From assembly GCF_014750685.1 (NCBI RefSeq), contig NZ_JAAXGE010000002.1, forward strand, positions 1,033,988 to 1,097,987: DNA of 64,000 bases. The letters run 5' to 3'. This stretch comes from Bacteroides sp. GM023. Its GTDB lineage: Bacteria; Bacteroidota; Bacteroidia; Bacteroidales; Bacteroidaceae. Positions 9,346-17,860 of this stretch are shown here, piece by piece. The notes below the pieces were generated by a model, which worked only from the letters and a program-made list of their open reading frames with translations, was not told the DNA's origin and did not search any database. The position numbers were made by a program, and so were the translations under genes. The number at the start of each line of letters is the position of its first letter. Positions within the stretch are counted from its first letter, which is position 1.

Positions 9346-10416
9346 ATGAGATACACACTTGAGATACAAAAACTGCTGTTGCAGACTCAAAATGAGAGCT
9401 TGCGCCCCCGTGAGAAAGCAAACTTGCTGAAAGAAGCGATTCGCATTGCGGATGATAATGAGGATGTGGAATGGGCTACGGAGATGCGTCTCGACCTTAT
9501 TTATGAACTGAATCTTCTTTCGGCGGATGCTGAAGAGATAACAGTGTTTTCCAAAATCCTGGATGATTATGAAAATCACAAGGATATTATTAAGGAAGAT
9601 GATTTGTTGTGGAAATACAAGTGGATATGGGCTTGTACTTTCGACCTTCCTGATATTCCGATGGAGCAGGTGAAAGCGGTTGGAGAGGACTATAAGACGC
9701 GTATTCTGAGAAATGGATATTCCCTGCGGAGTTATTATCATCGTTGGTCGGTAGAATGTGTCTGGATGCGGCAGTATGAGATGGCGAAAGAGTATATTGA
9801 CAAGATGCTGGCGGAGAAGATTGACGACCAGTCATGCGAGGCTTGCGAATTGAACTTCATGCTGGATTATTATTTGGAAACAGGGCAGTTTGATGAGGCT
9901 TACAGCCGGGCACAGCCGTTGATTACCAAGCAGGTGAGTTGCTACGAAGCGAATCTGCGTGCTTTTCTGAAACTATCTTATTATGCACTGAAAGCCGGTA
10001 AGCCGGAGATTGCTGCCGATATGTGTGCCCGTGCCGAAGAAGGATTGGCGGGAAGAGAGAAAGATGAATATTTATTGTCATATATGGGGCTGTTTGTTGC
10101 CTACAATATGATGACGAAGCCGGAAAGAGGCTGGGAATATGTTGAACGTTGCATAGACTGGAGCTTGCGCACCAACTTGCTGAAGAAATATCGTTTCTCC
10201 TGTGATATGGTAGAGACAATGAAACATGCAGACCGTCAGGAAGTTCGGTTGTCTTTGCCGGAAGAATTTCCTCTTTATCGTGCGGATGGGGTTTACGCTG
10301 TCTCTGAGCTGCGTGATTATTTCTATCAGCAGGCTGCAGAACTGGCACAGCGGTATGATGACCGGAATGGAAATAGCGGATATACAGACCGATTGAAAGA
10401 AATAATGTCCAATTAA
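9346..10416 (+). CDS. Helical repeat-like protein of the Hsp90/Sel1 operon
   Basis: A 356-residue soluble protein of unknown function, starting 10 bp after the Hsp90-like gene. It is almost entirely alpha-helical, and its helix pairs with periodic Ala, Tyr and Leu (for example QFDEAYSRAQPLI and MAKEYIDKMLAEK) look like degenerate tetratricopeptide repeats. It has no signal peptide, catalytic motif or metal site. Its fixed place in the operon suggests a partner of the Hsp90-family protein or of the Sel1 protein. Similarity to a known family could not be recognised. Confidence 0.7.
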   Translation: MRYTLEIQKLLLQTQNESLRPREKANLLKEAIRIADDNEDVEWATEMRLDLIYELNLLSADAEEITVFSKILDDYENHKDIIKEDDLLWKYKWIWACTFDLPDIPMEQVKAVGEDYKTRILRNGYSLRSYYHRWSVECVWMRQYEMAKEYIDKMLAEKIDDQSCEACELNFMLDYYLETGQFDEAYSRAQPLITKQVSCYEANLRAFLKLSYYALKAGKPEIAADMCARAEEGLAGREKDEYLLSYMGLFVAYNMMTKPERGWEYVERCIDWSLRTNLLKKYRFSCDMVETMKHADRQEVRLSLPEEFPLYRADGVYAVSELRDYFYQQAAELAQRYDDRNGNSGYTDRLKEIMSN

Positions 10417-10447
10417 TTGGCAACATGTAGATTAATCTGTATTTTTG
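10417..10447 (+). promoter_or_regulatory. speA promoter
   Basis: TTGG at 10417-10420, a 19-bp spacer, then TATTTTTG (10440-10447), a full -7 consensus match. It lies just beyond the preceding stop codon and 39 bp before the ATG at 10487. This supports that ATG over an in-frame upstream codon at 10445, which falls inside the -7 box. Confidence 0.7.
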
Positions 10448-10486
10448 CCGTCCAATTATTTACTAAAAACACTGAATCACAGAAAA

Positions 10487-12379
10487 ATGAGAAAATGGCG
10501 TATTGAAGATTCGGAGGAACTCTACAACATCACAGGTTGGGGTACCTCGTACTTTGGTATTAATGGCGAAGGCCATGTTGTTGTTACACCGCGTAGAGAC
10601 GGAGTGACTGTCGATTTGAAAGAGTTGGTCGATGAGTTACAACTGCGGGATGTGGCATCTCCCATGCTGTTGCGTTTTCCGGATATTCTGGACAACCGTA
10701 TCGAAAAGATGTCGTCTTGTTTCAAACAGGCGGCGGAAGAATATGGTTATAAGGCTGAGAATTTTATTATTTATCCGATTAAGGTCAACCAGATGCGCCC
10801 CGTGGTGGAAGAGATTATCAGCCACGGAAAGAAATTCAATCTCGGACTGGAAGCCGGCTCCAAACCGGAACTTCATGCGGTGATTGCTGTCAATACGGAT
10901 TCCGACTCGTTGATTGTCTGCAACGGTTATAAAGACGAAAGTTATATCGAACTGGCTTTGCTTGCACAGAAGATGGGCAAGCGTATCTTCCTCGTCGTGG
11001 AGAAAATGAATGAATTGAAGCTGATTGCCAAGATGGCGAAGCAATTGAATGTGCAGCCGAATATCGGTATCCGCATCAAGCTGGCTTCTTCCGGTAGTGG
11101 CAAGTGGGAAGAATCGGGAGGTGATGCCAGTAAATTCGGTCTGACGTCCAGCGAACTTCTCGAAGCGCTCGATTTTCTCGATAGCAAAGGAATGAAGGAT
11201 TGCCTGAAACTGATTCATTTCCATATCGGTAGTCAGGTGACGAAGATTCGTCGTATCAAGACTGCTTTGCGTGAAGCGTCACAGTTCTATGTGCAGCTTC
11301 ATTCGATGGGATTTAAAGTGGAGTTTGTCGATATTGGCGGCGGTTTGGGTGTTGATTATGACGGAACCCGTTCGTCGAGCAGTGAAGGAAGTGTGAACTA
11401 TTCCATTCAGGAATATGTGAACGACTCTATTTCTACGTTAGTGGACGTGAGCGATAAAAATGACATCCCGCATCCGAATATCATTACTGAAAGTGGACGT
11501 GCATTGACAGCGCATCATTCAGTGCTTATCTTTGAAGTGCTCGAAACGGCTACTTTGCCGGAATGGGACGATGAAGAGATAATCGCTCCGGATGCGCACG
11601 AACTGGTGCAGGAATTATATGGCATTTGGGATTCGTTGAATCAGAATAAGATGTTGGAAGCATGGCATGATGCCCAACAGATTAGGGAAGAAGCGCTGGA
11701 TTTGTTTAGTCATGGAATCGTGGACTTGAAAACACGGGCTCAGATTGAACGTCTGTATTGGTCTATTACACGTGAGATTAATCAGATTGCCGGTGGTTTG
11801 AAGCATGCGCCTGATGAATTTCGTGGATTGTCCAAGTTGCTGGCGGATAAGTATTTCTGTAACTTCTCGTTGTTCCAGTCACTTCCTGACTCTTGGGCGA
11901 TTGACCAGATTTTCCCGATTATGCCTATTCAGCGGTTGGATGAAAAACCGGAGCGTTCGGCTACTTTGCAGGATATTACCTGTGACTCGGACGGTAAGAT
12001 TGCCAACTTTATCTCTACGCGCAACGTGGCTCATTATCTGCCTGTGCATAGCTTGAAGAAAACAGAACCTTATTACTTGGCTGTTTTCCTGGTGGGGGCT
12101 TATCAGGAAATTTTGGGTGATATGCATAATTTGTTCGGTGATACGAATGCCGTGCATGTTTCCGTGAATGAGAAAGGATATAATATAGAACAGATTATTG
12201 ATGGAGAAACGGTAGCGGAAGTGCTGGACTATGTACAGTACAATCCGAAGAAACTGGTGCGTACACTCGAAACTTGGGTGACGAAATCAGTGAAAGAGGG
12301 TAAGATTTCCCTGGAAGAGGGAAAAGAGTTCCTTTCCAACTACCGTTCGGGACTTTACGGATATACTTACTTAGAATAA
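10487..12379 (+). CDS. speA: Biosynthetic arginine decarboxylase
   Basis: A 630-residue PLP enzyme of the alanine-racemase-fold decarboxylase group, converting arginine to agmatine for polyamine synthesis. The Schiff-base lysine is in YPIKVNQ (K99). HFHIGSQ and the phosphate-binding loop DIGGGLGVDYDG follow, and the substrate-side motif ESGRALTAHHSV is intact. The length matches the bacterial SpeA family (about 630-660). The neighbouring argB feeds arginine synthesis, so the two sit together as an arginine/polyamine unit. A GC-rich hairpin (12380-12394) lies between them. Confidence 0.95.
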   Translation: MRKWRIEDSEELYNITGWGTSYFGINGEGHVVVTPRRDGVTVDLKELVDELQLRDVASPMLLRFPDILDNRIEKMSSCFKQAAEEYGYKAENFIIYPIKVNQMRPVVEEIISHGKKFNLGLEAGSKPELHAVIAVNTDSDSLIVCNGYKDESYIELALLAQKMGKRIFLVVEKMNELKLIAKMAKQLNVQPNIGIRIKLASSGSGKWEESGGDASKFGLTSSELLEALDFLDSKGMKDCLKLIHFHIGSQVTKIRRIKTALREASQFYVQLHSMGFKVEFVDIGGGLGVDYDGTRSSSSEGSVNYSIQEYVNDSISTLVDVSDKNDIPHPNIITESGRALTAHHSVLIFEVLETATLPEWDDEEIIAPDAHELVQELYGIWDSLNQNKMLEAWHDAQQIREEALDLFSHGIVDLKTRAQIERLYWSITREINQIAGGLKHAPDEFRGLSKLLADKYFCNFSLFQSLPDSWAIDQIFPIMPIQRLDEKPERSATLQDITCDSDGKIANFISTRNVAHYLPVHSLKKTEPYYLAVFLVGAYQEILGDMHNLFGDTNAVHVSVNEKGYNIEQIIDGETVAEVLDYVQYNPKKLVRTLETWVTKSVKEGKISLEEGKEFLSNYRSGLYGYTYLE

Positions 12380-12394
12380 CCGGCAAGGTGCCGG
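12380..12394 (+). repeat. Small GC-rich hairpin between speA and argB
   Basis: CCGGCA-AGG-TGCCGG starts at the base after the speA stop codon. There is no T-run, so it is not a clear terminator. It may stabilise the 3' end of the speA message or simply be spacer. Confidence 0.35.
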
Positions 12395-12435
12395 AGCCGG
12401 ATTCTCCATTCGGTGAACTTATTAGAAATCAAGAA

Positions 12436-13209
12436 ATGAGAGAAAAACTAACAGTAATTAAGGTGGGTGGCAAAATCGTAGAAGAGGACGCCACCCTTCG
12501 TCAGTTGTTAAATGACTTTGCCGCTATCGACGGACATAAAGTGCTGGTTCACGGCGGCGGTCGTTCGGCTACAAAGATTGCCGCACAACTGGGTATTGAA
12601 AGTAAAATGGTAAATGGGCGTCGTATCACTGATGCGGAGACTTTGAAAGTGGTGACAATGGTGTATGGCGGCCTGGTGAATAAGAGTATTGTGGCCGGAC
12701 TACAAGCACGTGGAGTCAACGCGCTGGGGCTGACCGGAGCGGATATGAATGTGATTCGTTCGGTGAAACGTCCTGTGAAAGAAGTGGATTACGGCTTTGT
12801 CGGTGATGTGGAAAAGGTGGATGCTACTTTGCTGTCGGACTTGATACATAAGGGTGTAGTTCCGGTGATGGCACCGTTGACACATGACGGAGAAGGAAAT
12901 ATGCTGAACACCAATGCGGATACCATTGCCGGAGAGACGGCAAAAGCTTTATCGGCCTTGTTTGATGTGACGTTGGTATATTGCTTCGAGAAGAAGGGAG
13001 TGCTGCGCGATGAGAACGATGACGATAGTGTGATTCCGCAGATTACCCGTACCGAATTCGAACAATACGTAGTCGATGGCGTTATTCAAGGTGGCATGAT
13101 TCCAAAGTTGGAGAACTCTTTTGAAGCAATAAATGCGGGAGTGTCTGAAGTGATAATTACCTTAGCGTCAGCGATTAACGACAACGGTGGAACAAGAATA
13201 AAAAAATAA
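12436..13209 (+). CDS. argB: Acetylglutamate kinase
   Basis: A 257-residue amino acid kinase that phosphorylates N-acetylglutamate, the second step of arginine synthesis. The N-terminus TVIKVGGKIV carries the phosphate-binding Lys/Gly-Gly. VHGGGRSA binds substrate, NTNADTIAGE and the C-terminal GGMIPKLE complete the active site. The short form without the long N-terminal helix suggests a non-arginine-inhibited type, which is an inference. The start at 12436 gives the family N-terminus; an in-frame extension to 12388 is not family-like. Confidence 0.93.
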   Translation: MREKLTVIKVGGKIVEEDATLRQLLNDFAAIDGHKVLVHGGGRSATKIAAQLGIESKMVNGRRITDAETLKVVTMVYGGLVNKSIVAGLQARGVNALGLTGADMNVIRSVKRPVKEVDYGFVGDVEKVDATLLSDLIHKGVVPVMAPLTHDGEGNMLNTNADTIAGETAKALSALFDVTLVYCFEKKGVLRDENDDDSVIPQITRTEFEQYVVDGVIQGGMIPKLENSFEAINAGVSEVIITLASAINDNGGTRIKK

Positions 13210-13233
13210 TTCAAAAAAAAGTAGTGGGCAACT

Positions 13234-13258
13234 GTAACTTTTCATATCCTAGCCCGTC
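13234..13258 (+). promoter_or_regulatory. Probable ECF-type (autoregulatory) promoter
   Basis: GTAAC at 13234-13238 and CGTC at 13255-13258, 16 bp apart, resemble the -35 and -10 boxes used by ECF sigma factors. They sit 12 bp ahead of the sigma-factor start. There is no TAnnTTTG box here. Self-activation by the encoded sigma factor is the simplest reading. Confidence 0.5.
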
Positions 13259-13270
13259 ATTATTATAGAG

Positions 13271-13780
13271 ATGCAAGAAATCAGCTTCCGAAACGATATT
13301 TTGCCACTGAAGGATAAACTCTTTCGATTGGCACTCCGAATTACCCTGGATAGGGCTGAAGCCGAGGATGTCGTTCAGGACACCATGATAAGAGTGTGGA
13401 ACAAGCGTGATGAGTGGTCGCAATTTGAATCGGTTGAAGCCTATTGCCTGATAGTGGCAAAGAACTTGGCGATAGACCGGAGTCAGAAGAAAGAAGCTCA
13501 AAACGTGGAACTCACCCCCGAAATGGAGGAAGAACCTGATGCAAACAGTCCGTACGACCAGATGGTTCATGATGAAAGAATGAACATCATCAATAGGCTG
13601 GTCAACGAACTTCCCGAAAAACAGCGGCTTATCATGCAACTGAGGGACATTGAAGGTGAAAGCTATAAAAAAATTGCAGCCCTGCTGAATCTGACAGAGG
13701 AACAGGTCAAAGTAAACCTCTTCAGAGCCAGGCAAAAGGTAAAACAAAGGTATTTAGAAATTGACGAATATGGATTATAA
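13271..13780 (+). CDS. ECF-family RNA polymerase sigma factor
   Basis: A 169-residue sigma-70 protein with only regions 2 and 4. Region 2 contains AEDVVQDTMIRVWNKRDEW and the region 2.4-like VAKNLAIDRSQ. Region 4 contains LPEKQRLIMQLRDIEGESYKKIA followed by the recognition helix in LTEEQVKVNLFRARQKVK. It overlaps the next gene, which encodes a single-pass membrane protein, by 11 bp. This is the usual layout of a sigma/anti-sigma pair. The signal is unknown and no susC or FecR-type target is adjacent. Confidence 0.92.
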   Translation: MQEISFRNDILPLKDKLFRLALRITLDRAEAEDVVQDTMIRVWNKRDEWSQFESVEAYCLIVAKNLAIDRSQKKEAQNVELTPEMEEEPDANSPYDQMVHDERMNIINRLVNELPEKQRLIMQLRDIEGESYKKIAALLNLTEEQVKVNLFRARQKVKQRYLEIDEYGL

Positions 13781-14249
13781 GGATATAGAACAGCTCCTGG
13801 AGCGATACTGGCAATGCGAAACTTCCATCGAGGAAGAAGCTACATTGCGCGACTTCTTCTCAAAAGAAGACGTACCGGCTCATTTGCTTCGCTATAAGAA
13901 CTTGTTTGTTTATCAGCAGGTTCAGCAGGAAGTAGGACTGGGCGAAGACTTTGACGCTCGTATTCTGGCAGAGGTGGAGCCTGTGGTCGTAAAAGCAAAA
14001 CGCTTGACACTGACCGGCCGTTTCGTTCCTCTGTTCAAGGCCGCTGCCGTAATTGCAATCATCCTTTCGTTGGGGAATGTAGCACAACATTCTTTCTCCG
14101 GCGATGACGGAAGTGTATTGGCAACAGATACCATTGGTAAACAAGTAACAGCACCATCAGTCGCTATCTCAAACGATGTGAAAGCGGATCAGGTCCTGGC
14201 TGACAGCCTGGCGAAGATTAACCCAAAGGTGCAGGTTATGAACGAATAG
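13770..14249 (+). CDS. Single-pass membrane protein, probable anti-sigma factor
   Basis: A 159-residue protein translationally overlapping the ECF sigma gene. Residues 1-85 are soluble and helical, with an acidic LLERYWQCETSIEEEATLRDFF segment typical of cytoplasmic anti-sigma parts in Bacteroidetes. One membrane helix (FKAAAVIAIILSLG, about residues 88-104) and a short extracytoplasmic tail follow. It has no FecR sensory domain. The anti-sigma role rests on context and topology. The start at 13770 (MDYKDIEQ) is preferred over the ATA-like extension. Confidence 0.7.
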   Translation: MDYKDIEQLLERYWQCETSIEEEATLRDFFSKEDVPAHLLRYKNLFVYQQVQQEVGLGEDFDARILAEVEPVVVKAKRLTLTGRFVPLFKAAAVIAIILSLGNVAQHSFSGDDGSVLATDTIGKQVTAPSVAISNDVKADQVLADSLAKINPKVQVMNE

Positions 14250-14370
14250 ACATTTTCATTTGCTTTAAACATATAATATAGTTAGTGTGCTTAATTAAAA
14301 CAACAACGAAGGCGAAACTGTGAAGTTTTCAATTCTCTCAAATTTTTAGATTAAAACTAACTAAATAAAT

Positions 14371-14400
14371 GGGCTACCGCGCGATGCAGTAGCCCTTTTA
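14371..14400 (+). terminator. Terminator of the ECF sigma operon
   Basis: GGGCTAC (14371-14377) pairs with GTAGCCC (14389-14395), followed by TTTTA. The 120 bases between the stop codon and this hairpin hold no gene that I can see. Confidence 0.8.
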
Positions 14401-14514
14401 TGCTTTTATGTAGTAATGAATAGAGGAATGTGTATTTTAATAATCTTTTCTCCATATGTAGGGGTATAAAAGTGAAATATAATACATTATCTACTTAACA
14501 GTCAGATAAAATAC

Positions 14515-14522
14515 TATTTTTG
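14515..14522 (+). promoter_or_regulatory. -7 box for the 14547 gene
   Basis: TATTTTTG matches the TAnnTTTG consensus and lies 24 bp before the chosen ATG. The -33 element is weak (TTAA near 14495). Confidence 0.5.
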
Positions 14523-14546
14523 TGGTGTCATAATAATAATGAAAAT

Positions 14547-15050
14547 ATGAGAATAGTGGTTTGTGCTTTATTTCTGTTTGTGATATACCCAATTAGTGCA
14601 CAGCAGAATTCGGATAAGAGTGTAGCGGAACTTGAAAATCGCTCTGCGATACTTAATCATATTGATAAGTATTGTAAATCGTTTGCGGATAAGGATATGT
14701 CTTATTTCAAAGATAATTTCGAAAACTGTTTTAGAATTCTGCCCAGTGGTAAAACGGAAAGTTCCAAAGATTATTTGCAAAATCTAAAAAGAATTTTTGG
14801 AAGGAATCAGGAGTCGAAAGCAATCGTCGAAGATGTTAAGATAATCAGACATCCGGTTAAACGGGGCTTTTATGGAGTGAGTATGATAATGACCCATGAT
14901 GCCGGAATTTATTATGATAAAGGTTATTTCTTTTGGCTGATTGATTTAAGAGAACCTAATCGAATCTGTACACATATATCTGCTTGGCAACCCTATGAGT
15001 CAACACCTCAAGAAGAAAGGTTCGGAATTAAAGATTTAAATATTGATTAA
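14547..15050 (+). CDS. Secreted small protein, NTF2-like fold suspected
   Basis: A 167-residue protein with a clear signal peptide (MRIVVCALFLFVIYPISAQ). The mature part begins with a helix-rich segment, NHIDKYCKSFADKDMSYFKDNFE, that resembles the start of SnoaL/NTF2-like domains. A beta-rich half ending in a Trp-containing strand (RICTHISAWQPYES) follows. That fold often binds small ligands but has no fixed activity. The gene is monocistronic, with its own -7 box and a strong terminator at 15073. Function unknown. Confidence 0.7.
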   Translation: MRIVVCALFLFVIYPISAQQNSDKSVAELENRSAILNHIDKYCKSFADKDMSYFKDNFENCFRILPSGKTESSKDYLQNLKRIFGRNQESKAIVEDVKIIRHPVKRGFYGVSMIMTHDAGIYYDKGYFFWLIDLREPNRICTHISAWQPYESTPQEERFGIKDLNID

Positions 15051-15072
15051 TAGGAGAGAATAAGGGAAAATA

Positions 15073-15110
15073 TAAAGAGTAAAGCTAACTAATGCTAGCT
15101 TTACTCTTTA
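15073..15110. terminator. Bidirectional terminator, 15-bp perfect stem
   Basis: Arms 15073-15087 and 15096-15110 are perfect reverse complements with an 8-nt loop, and A/T-rich tails lie on both sides. It serves the gene ending at 15050 and the convergent gene ending at 15149. Confidence 0.85.
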
Positions 15111-15148
15111 TATTCTATACTTTGGGGATATCTGTTGAATATTCCTTT

Positions 15149-15931
15149 CTATTTTATCTGTCTTACTTTCTTCCGTGGAGCATCAACTTCCTGAGGATTT
15201 CCTTTATAGGCAATATCACCACTTCCACTAACGCGGGCAGTTAACTTGTTACTTGCATAGCAACTGATATTCCCAGAACCGCTTGTACCGGCTTCTACGT
15301 TCTTGGCTTGAAGGTCTGAAGCCCGAATATCTCCTGAACCGGCAATGGAATATTTCGCCTGACTGGTTTTGCCGTTGAGACTGATGTCTCCCGAACCGGC
15401 AATCCTGGCATGACATTCCTGGCTTTCTATTTGTTGCAATCTTACATCTCCTGAGCCATTGATTGAAATAGCCATTTTCTGACACTTGAATCTTGTCCCT
15501 TGAATATTTCCCGAGCCGTTGATTTGGATACCAATATCTTTGGATGTTTGTATTCCATTGGCTAAGTTTACGTCTCCTGAACCGTTAATGGTCAGTTTAT
15601 TCAAATCCGGTGAAAATACTTTTATCTCTAATTTGCCTTTCCATACATTTACGTTCTTTTTGAATTTCAAGACTAATGTGCTACCGTCAACGGAAGTTTC
15701 CACAAGCGGTACGATATTATCAGAACCATAAATCTTGATGTGGCTACGACTATCTTGGTAATAAGTGACGTTCATACTGCCCAATAACTTGATTTCATTG
15801 AAGTTTTCTGCTTTTACTTCTTTGGTGATGTAGTTTTTGCTACCTGTGACGTGTTTTCCCTGCAAGCAAGAGCCGGCAGTAAATATTAGAAAGAATCCCG
15901 TAGCTAATAAGACCAATAAACTTGTTTTCAT
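15149..15931 (-). CDS. Secreted GIN-domain (DUF2807) auto-adhesin-like protein
   Basis: A 260-residue exported protein with a hydrophobic leader followed by Cys (FTAGSCLQG), possibly a lipoprotein. The mature part is a right-handed beta-helix-like array in which GSGD/GSGN recurs about every 20 residues (NGSGDVNL, NGSGNIQG, NGSGDVRL, AGSGDISL, AGSGDIRA and so on). This is the signature of the head-GIN/DUF2807 family, which is widespread in Bacteroidetes envelopes and has no proven function. A short basic tail (PRKKVRQIK) ends the protein. Confidence 0.85.
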   Translation of the reverse strand: MKTSLLVLLATGFFLIFTAGSCLQGKHVTGSKNYITKEVKAENFNEIKLLGSMNVTYYQDSRSHIKIYGSDNIVPLVETSVDGSTLVLKFKKNVNVWKGKLEIKVFSPDLNKLTINGSGDVNLANGIQTSKDIGIQINGSGNIQGTRFKCQKMAISINGSGDVRLQQIESQECHARIAGSGDISLNGKTSQAKYSIAGSGDIRASDLQAKNVEAGTSGSGNISCYASNKLTARVSGSGDIAYKGNPQEVDAPRKKVRQIK

Positions 15932-16026
15932 AATAATGTTTTTCTATGATTGATATTCTTTAGACGGGGGAACTTTCAGGAAAGTTGCATCTTATATAAG
16001 TTTTTTCGTTAGAATCTTCTTTTTTA

Positions 16027-16034
16027 TTACTTTT
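16027..16034 (+). promoter_or_regulatory. -7 box for the YgjP-like peptidase gene
   Basis: TACTTTTG matches TAnnTTTG. Transcription would begin close to 16040, so the ATG at 16059 is favoured over the one at 16038. Confidence 0.55.
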
Positions 16035-16058
16035 GCAATGATTGTCAGGAGGATTATA

Positions 16059-16757
16059 ATGGATAAGATTATTGAAGATGATGAATTAGGGTGTTTGATA
16101 GTACGTGTTAATCCACGTGCAAAAAGTCTCGTGTTCCGAACAAAAAGTGATGCTGTCTACGTCTCGGTACCACCGGGCACTACAATGAAAGAAGTGAAGC
16201 GGGCAATCGAAAATCTGCGCAGCAAACTTATGACTTCCCGGCAGAAAATAGCTCGTCCTTTGATTGACCTGAATTATAAGATTGATGCGGAACATTTCAA
16301 GTTGTCACTGCTGTCCGGTGAGAAAGAACAGTTTTTCGCTAATTCCCGATTGGGATGTATGGAGATTATTTGTCCGCCTCATGCCGATTTCTCTGATGAT
16401 AAACTACAAAACTGGCTGCATAAAGTCATTGAAGAATCAATGCGGCGGAATGCGAAAAGTATTCTTCCGCCACGTTTGGAACGTTTGTCCAAGCAGTGTG
16501 GGCTACCTTACGCAAGCGTGAAAATAAACTCCAGCCAAGGTCGGTGGGGAAGTTGTTCGGGACGAAAAGATATAAATCTATCCTATTATTTAGTCCTGTT
16601 ACCTTCACATTTGATAGACTATGTGCTTTTGCACGAACTATGTCACACTCGTGAAATGAATCATAGTGAACGTTTTTGGGCGCTCTTGAATCAATTTACA
16701 GAAGGCAAGGCATTGGCTTTGCGGGGGGAATTGAGAAAATATCGTACTGAAATATAG
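16059..16757 (+). CDS. YgjP-like M48-family zinc metallopeptidase (DUF45)
   Basis: A 232-residue soluble protein with the zinc-protease signature HELCHTREMNH near residue 192, where the two His residues and a later Glu/His would bind zinc. Just before it is the family motif SSQGRWGSCSGRKDINLSY. The YgjP/DUF45 group is related to SprT and wall peptidases and is often described as a putative metal-dependent hydrolase. Its substrate is not established. It stands alone between two small unrelated genes. Confidence 0.85.
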   Translation: MDKIIEDDELGCLIVRVNPRAKSLVFRTKSDAVYVSVPPGTTMKEVKRAIENLRSKLMTSRQKIARPLIDLNYKIDAEHFKLSLLSGEKEQFFANSRLGCMEIICPPHADFSDDKLQNWLHKVIEESMRRNAKSILPPRLERLSKQCGLPYASVKINSSQGRWGSCSGRKDINLSYYLVLLPSHLIDYVLLHELCHTREMNHSERFWALLNQFTEGKALALRGELRKYRTEI

Positions 16758-16822
16758 GCTGGACTTTGTTAAAGTAGCAATGCGTATTAGAAACATCTGT
16801 TTTCTATTTGAATATCCATTTT

Positions 16823-17218
16823 CTATTTGGCCAATTGCTTAATCCCGTCCGCTTCTTTTTCGAATTGATAAGTTCCACCCCTTTCGCTAAGGTCGAATGT
16901 CGACACTAATTCTGTATTATTATCTACAATCAATAAAGCGCTCTGCTCAGCAAAACGACCGATTTCTACAGTATAGGGCTCTTCAGGCATGATTTTATTG
17001 GAAATGAGGCTGTCATTAACAAACAATGAAATAGAATCTCCGGCAAATCCTTTTACCAGACTAATCGTATAAGTTTCGATAAAATGTCGTTCTTCCTGTT
17101 TATCCCGTTGCAAACGCATACTCATGTAGATAAAAATAACTACTACAAAGATAACTGCGAAAGCAAGGAGTCCGTTGCCTAGCATGAACTGTTTATTGGT
17201 GTTGAGACGATGTGCCAT
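16823..17218 (-). CDS. Small membrane-anchored protein of unknown function
   Basis: A 131-residue protein with a short basic N-terminus, one membrane helix (about residues 15-34) and an extracytoplasmic beta-rich domain of about 95 residues. The domain contains a DSISLFVNDSLI segment that resembles a carbohydrate- or ligand-binding beta-sandwich strand pattern. It has no catalytic motif. It is divergent from rimP. I do not recognise the family. Confidence 0.7.
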   Translation of the reverse strand: MAHRLNTNKQFMLGNGLLAFAVIFVVVIFIYMSMRLQRDKQEERHFIETYTISLVKGFAGDSISLFVNDSLISNKIMPEEPYTVEIGRFAEQSALLIVDNNTELVSTFDLSERGGTYQFEKEADGIKQLAK

Positions 17219-17292
17219 AGTGCCTGTTTTTTTAATTGCGGTGTAAAGATACGAAGATAAGACTGTTAATTCATACTTTTTTTCTTTAATGT

Positions 17293-17323
17293 TTTGTAGT
17301 CGAACAGATTATTTATATCTTTG
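17293..17323 (+). promoter_or_regulatory. Promoter of the rimP-nusA-infB block
   Basis: TTTG (17293-17296), a 19-bp spacer and TATCTTTG (17316-17323) form a near-ideal Bacteroides promoter, about 68 bp ahead of rimP. Confidence 0.75.
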
Positions 17324-17390
17324 CAACCGGAAACGGATGAAAGGTGGAGGGGCAATTAAGCTCCTTTTTTTGTTCTTATATAGTGAATAA

Positions 17391-17858
17391 ATGATAGAAA
17401 AGAAAACTGTTTGTCAGATTGTAGAAGAGTGGCTGGAAGGAAAAGACTACTTTTTAGTAGAGGTGACCGTGAGCCCGGATGACAAGATTGTGGTCGAAAT
17501 TGACCATGCAGAAGGTGTTTGGATTGAGGATTGTGTGGAGCTTAGCCGCTACATAGAGTCGAAACTGAACCGTGAAGAGGAAGATTATGAACTGGAAGTG
17601 GGCTCGGCCGGCATCGGACAGCCCTTTAAAGTGCTGCAACAGTATTACATTCACATCGGACAAGAGGTGGAAGTGATGACAAGAGGCGGACAGAAACTGG
17701 CAGGTGTCCTGAAAGATGCTGATGAAGAGAAGTTTACAGTATCCGTACAGAAGAAAGTTAAAATGGAAGGTTCCAAGCGCCCGAAGCTGGTAGAAGAGGA
17801 CGAAACCTTCACTTATGAGCAAATAAAATATACTAAATACTTAATTAGCTTTAAATAG
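17391..17858 (+). CDS. rimP: Ribosome maturation factor RimP
   Basis: A 155-residue protein needed for late assembly of the 30S subunit. The N-terminal alpha/beta domain carries the typical VEVTVSPDDKIVVEID and the CVELSRYIE helix with the LEVGSAG segment. The C-terminal part is an Sm-like barrel (EVEVMTRGGQKLAG). Gene order rimP-nusA-infB is a classic conserved block; nusA starts 2 bp after the rimP stop. Confidence 0.93.
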   Translation: MIEKKTVCQIVEEWLEGKDYFLVEVTVSPDDKIVVEIDHAEGVWIEDCVELSRYIESKLNREEEDYELEVGSAGIGQPFKVLQQYYIHIGQEVEVMTRGGQKLAGVLKDADEEKFTVSVQKKVKMEGSKRPKLVEEDETFTYEQIKYTKYLISFK

Positions 17859-17860
17859 TT

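Noticed and set aside
8181..9356. Long minus-strand open frame opposite the Hsp90-like gene
   Set aside because: Composition is unlike a protein (many His, Gln, Arg), and the opposite strand has a fully motif-supported gene.
13271..14249. Sigma/anti-sigma pair as part of a SusCD system
   Set aside because: No susC or susD lies next to it, the susC at 57577 has no STN domain, and the partner lacks a FecR domain.
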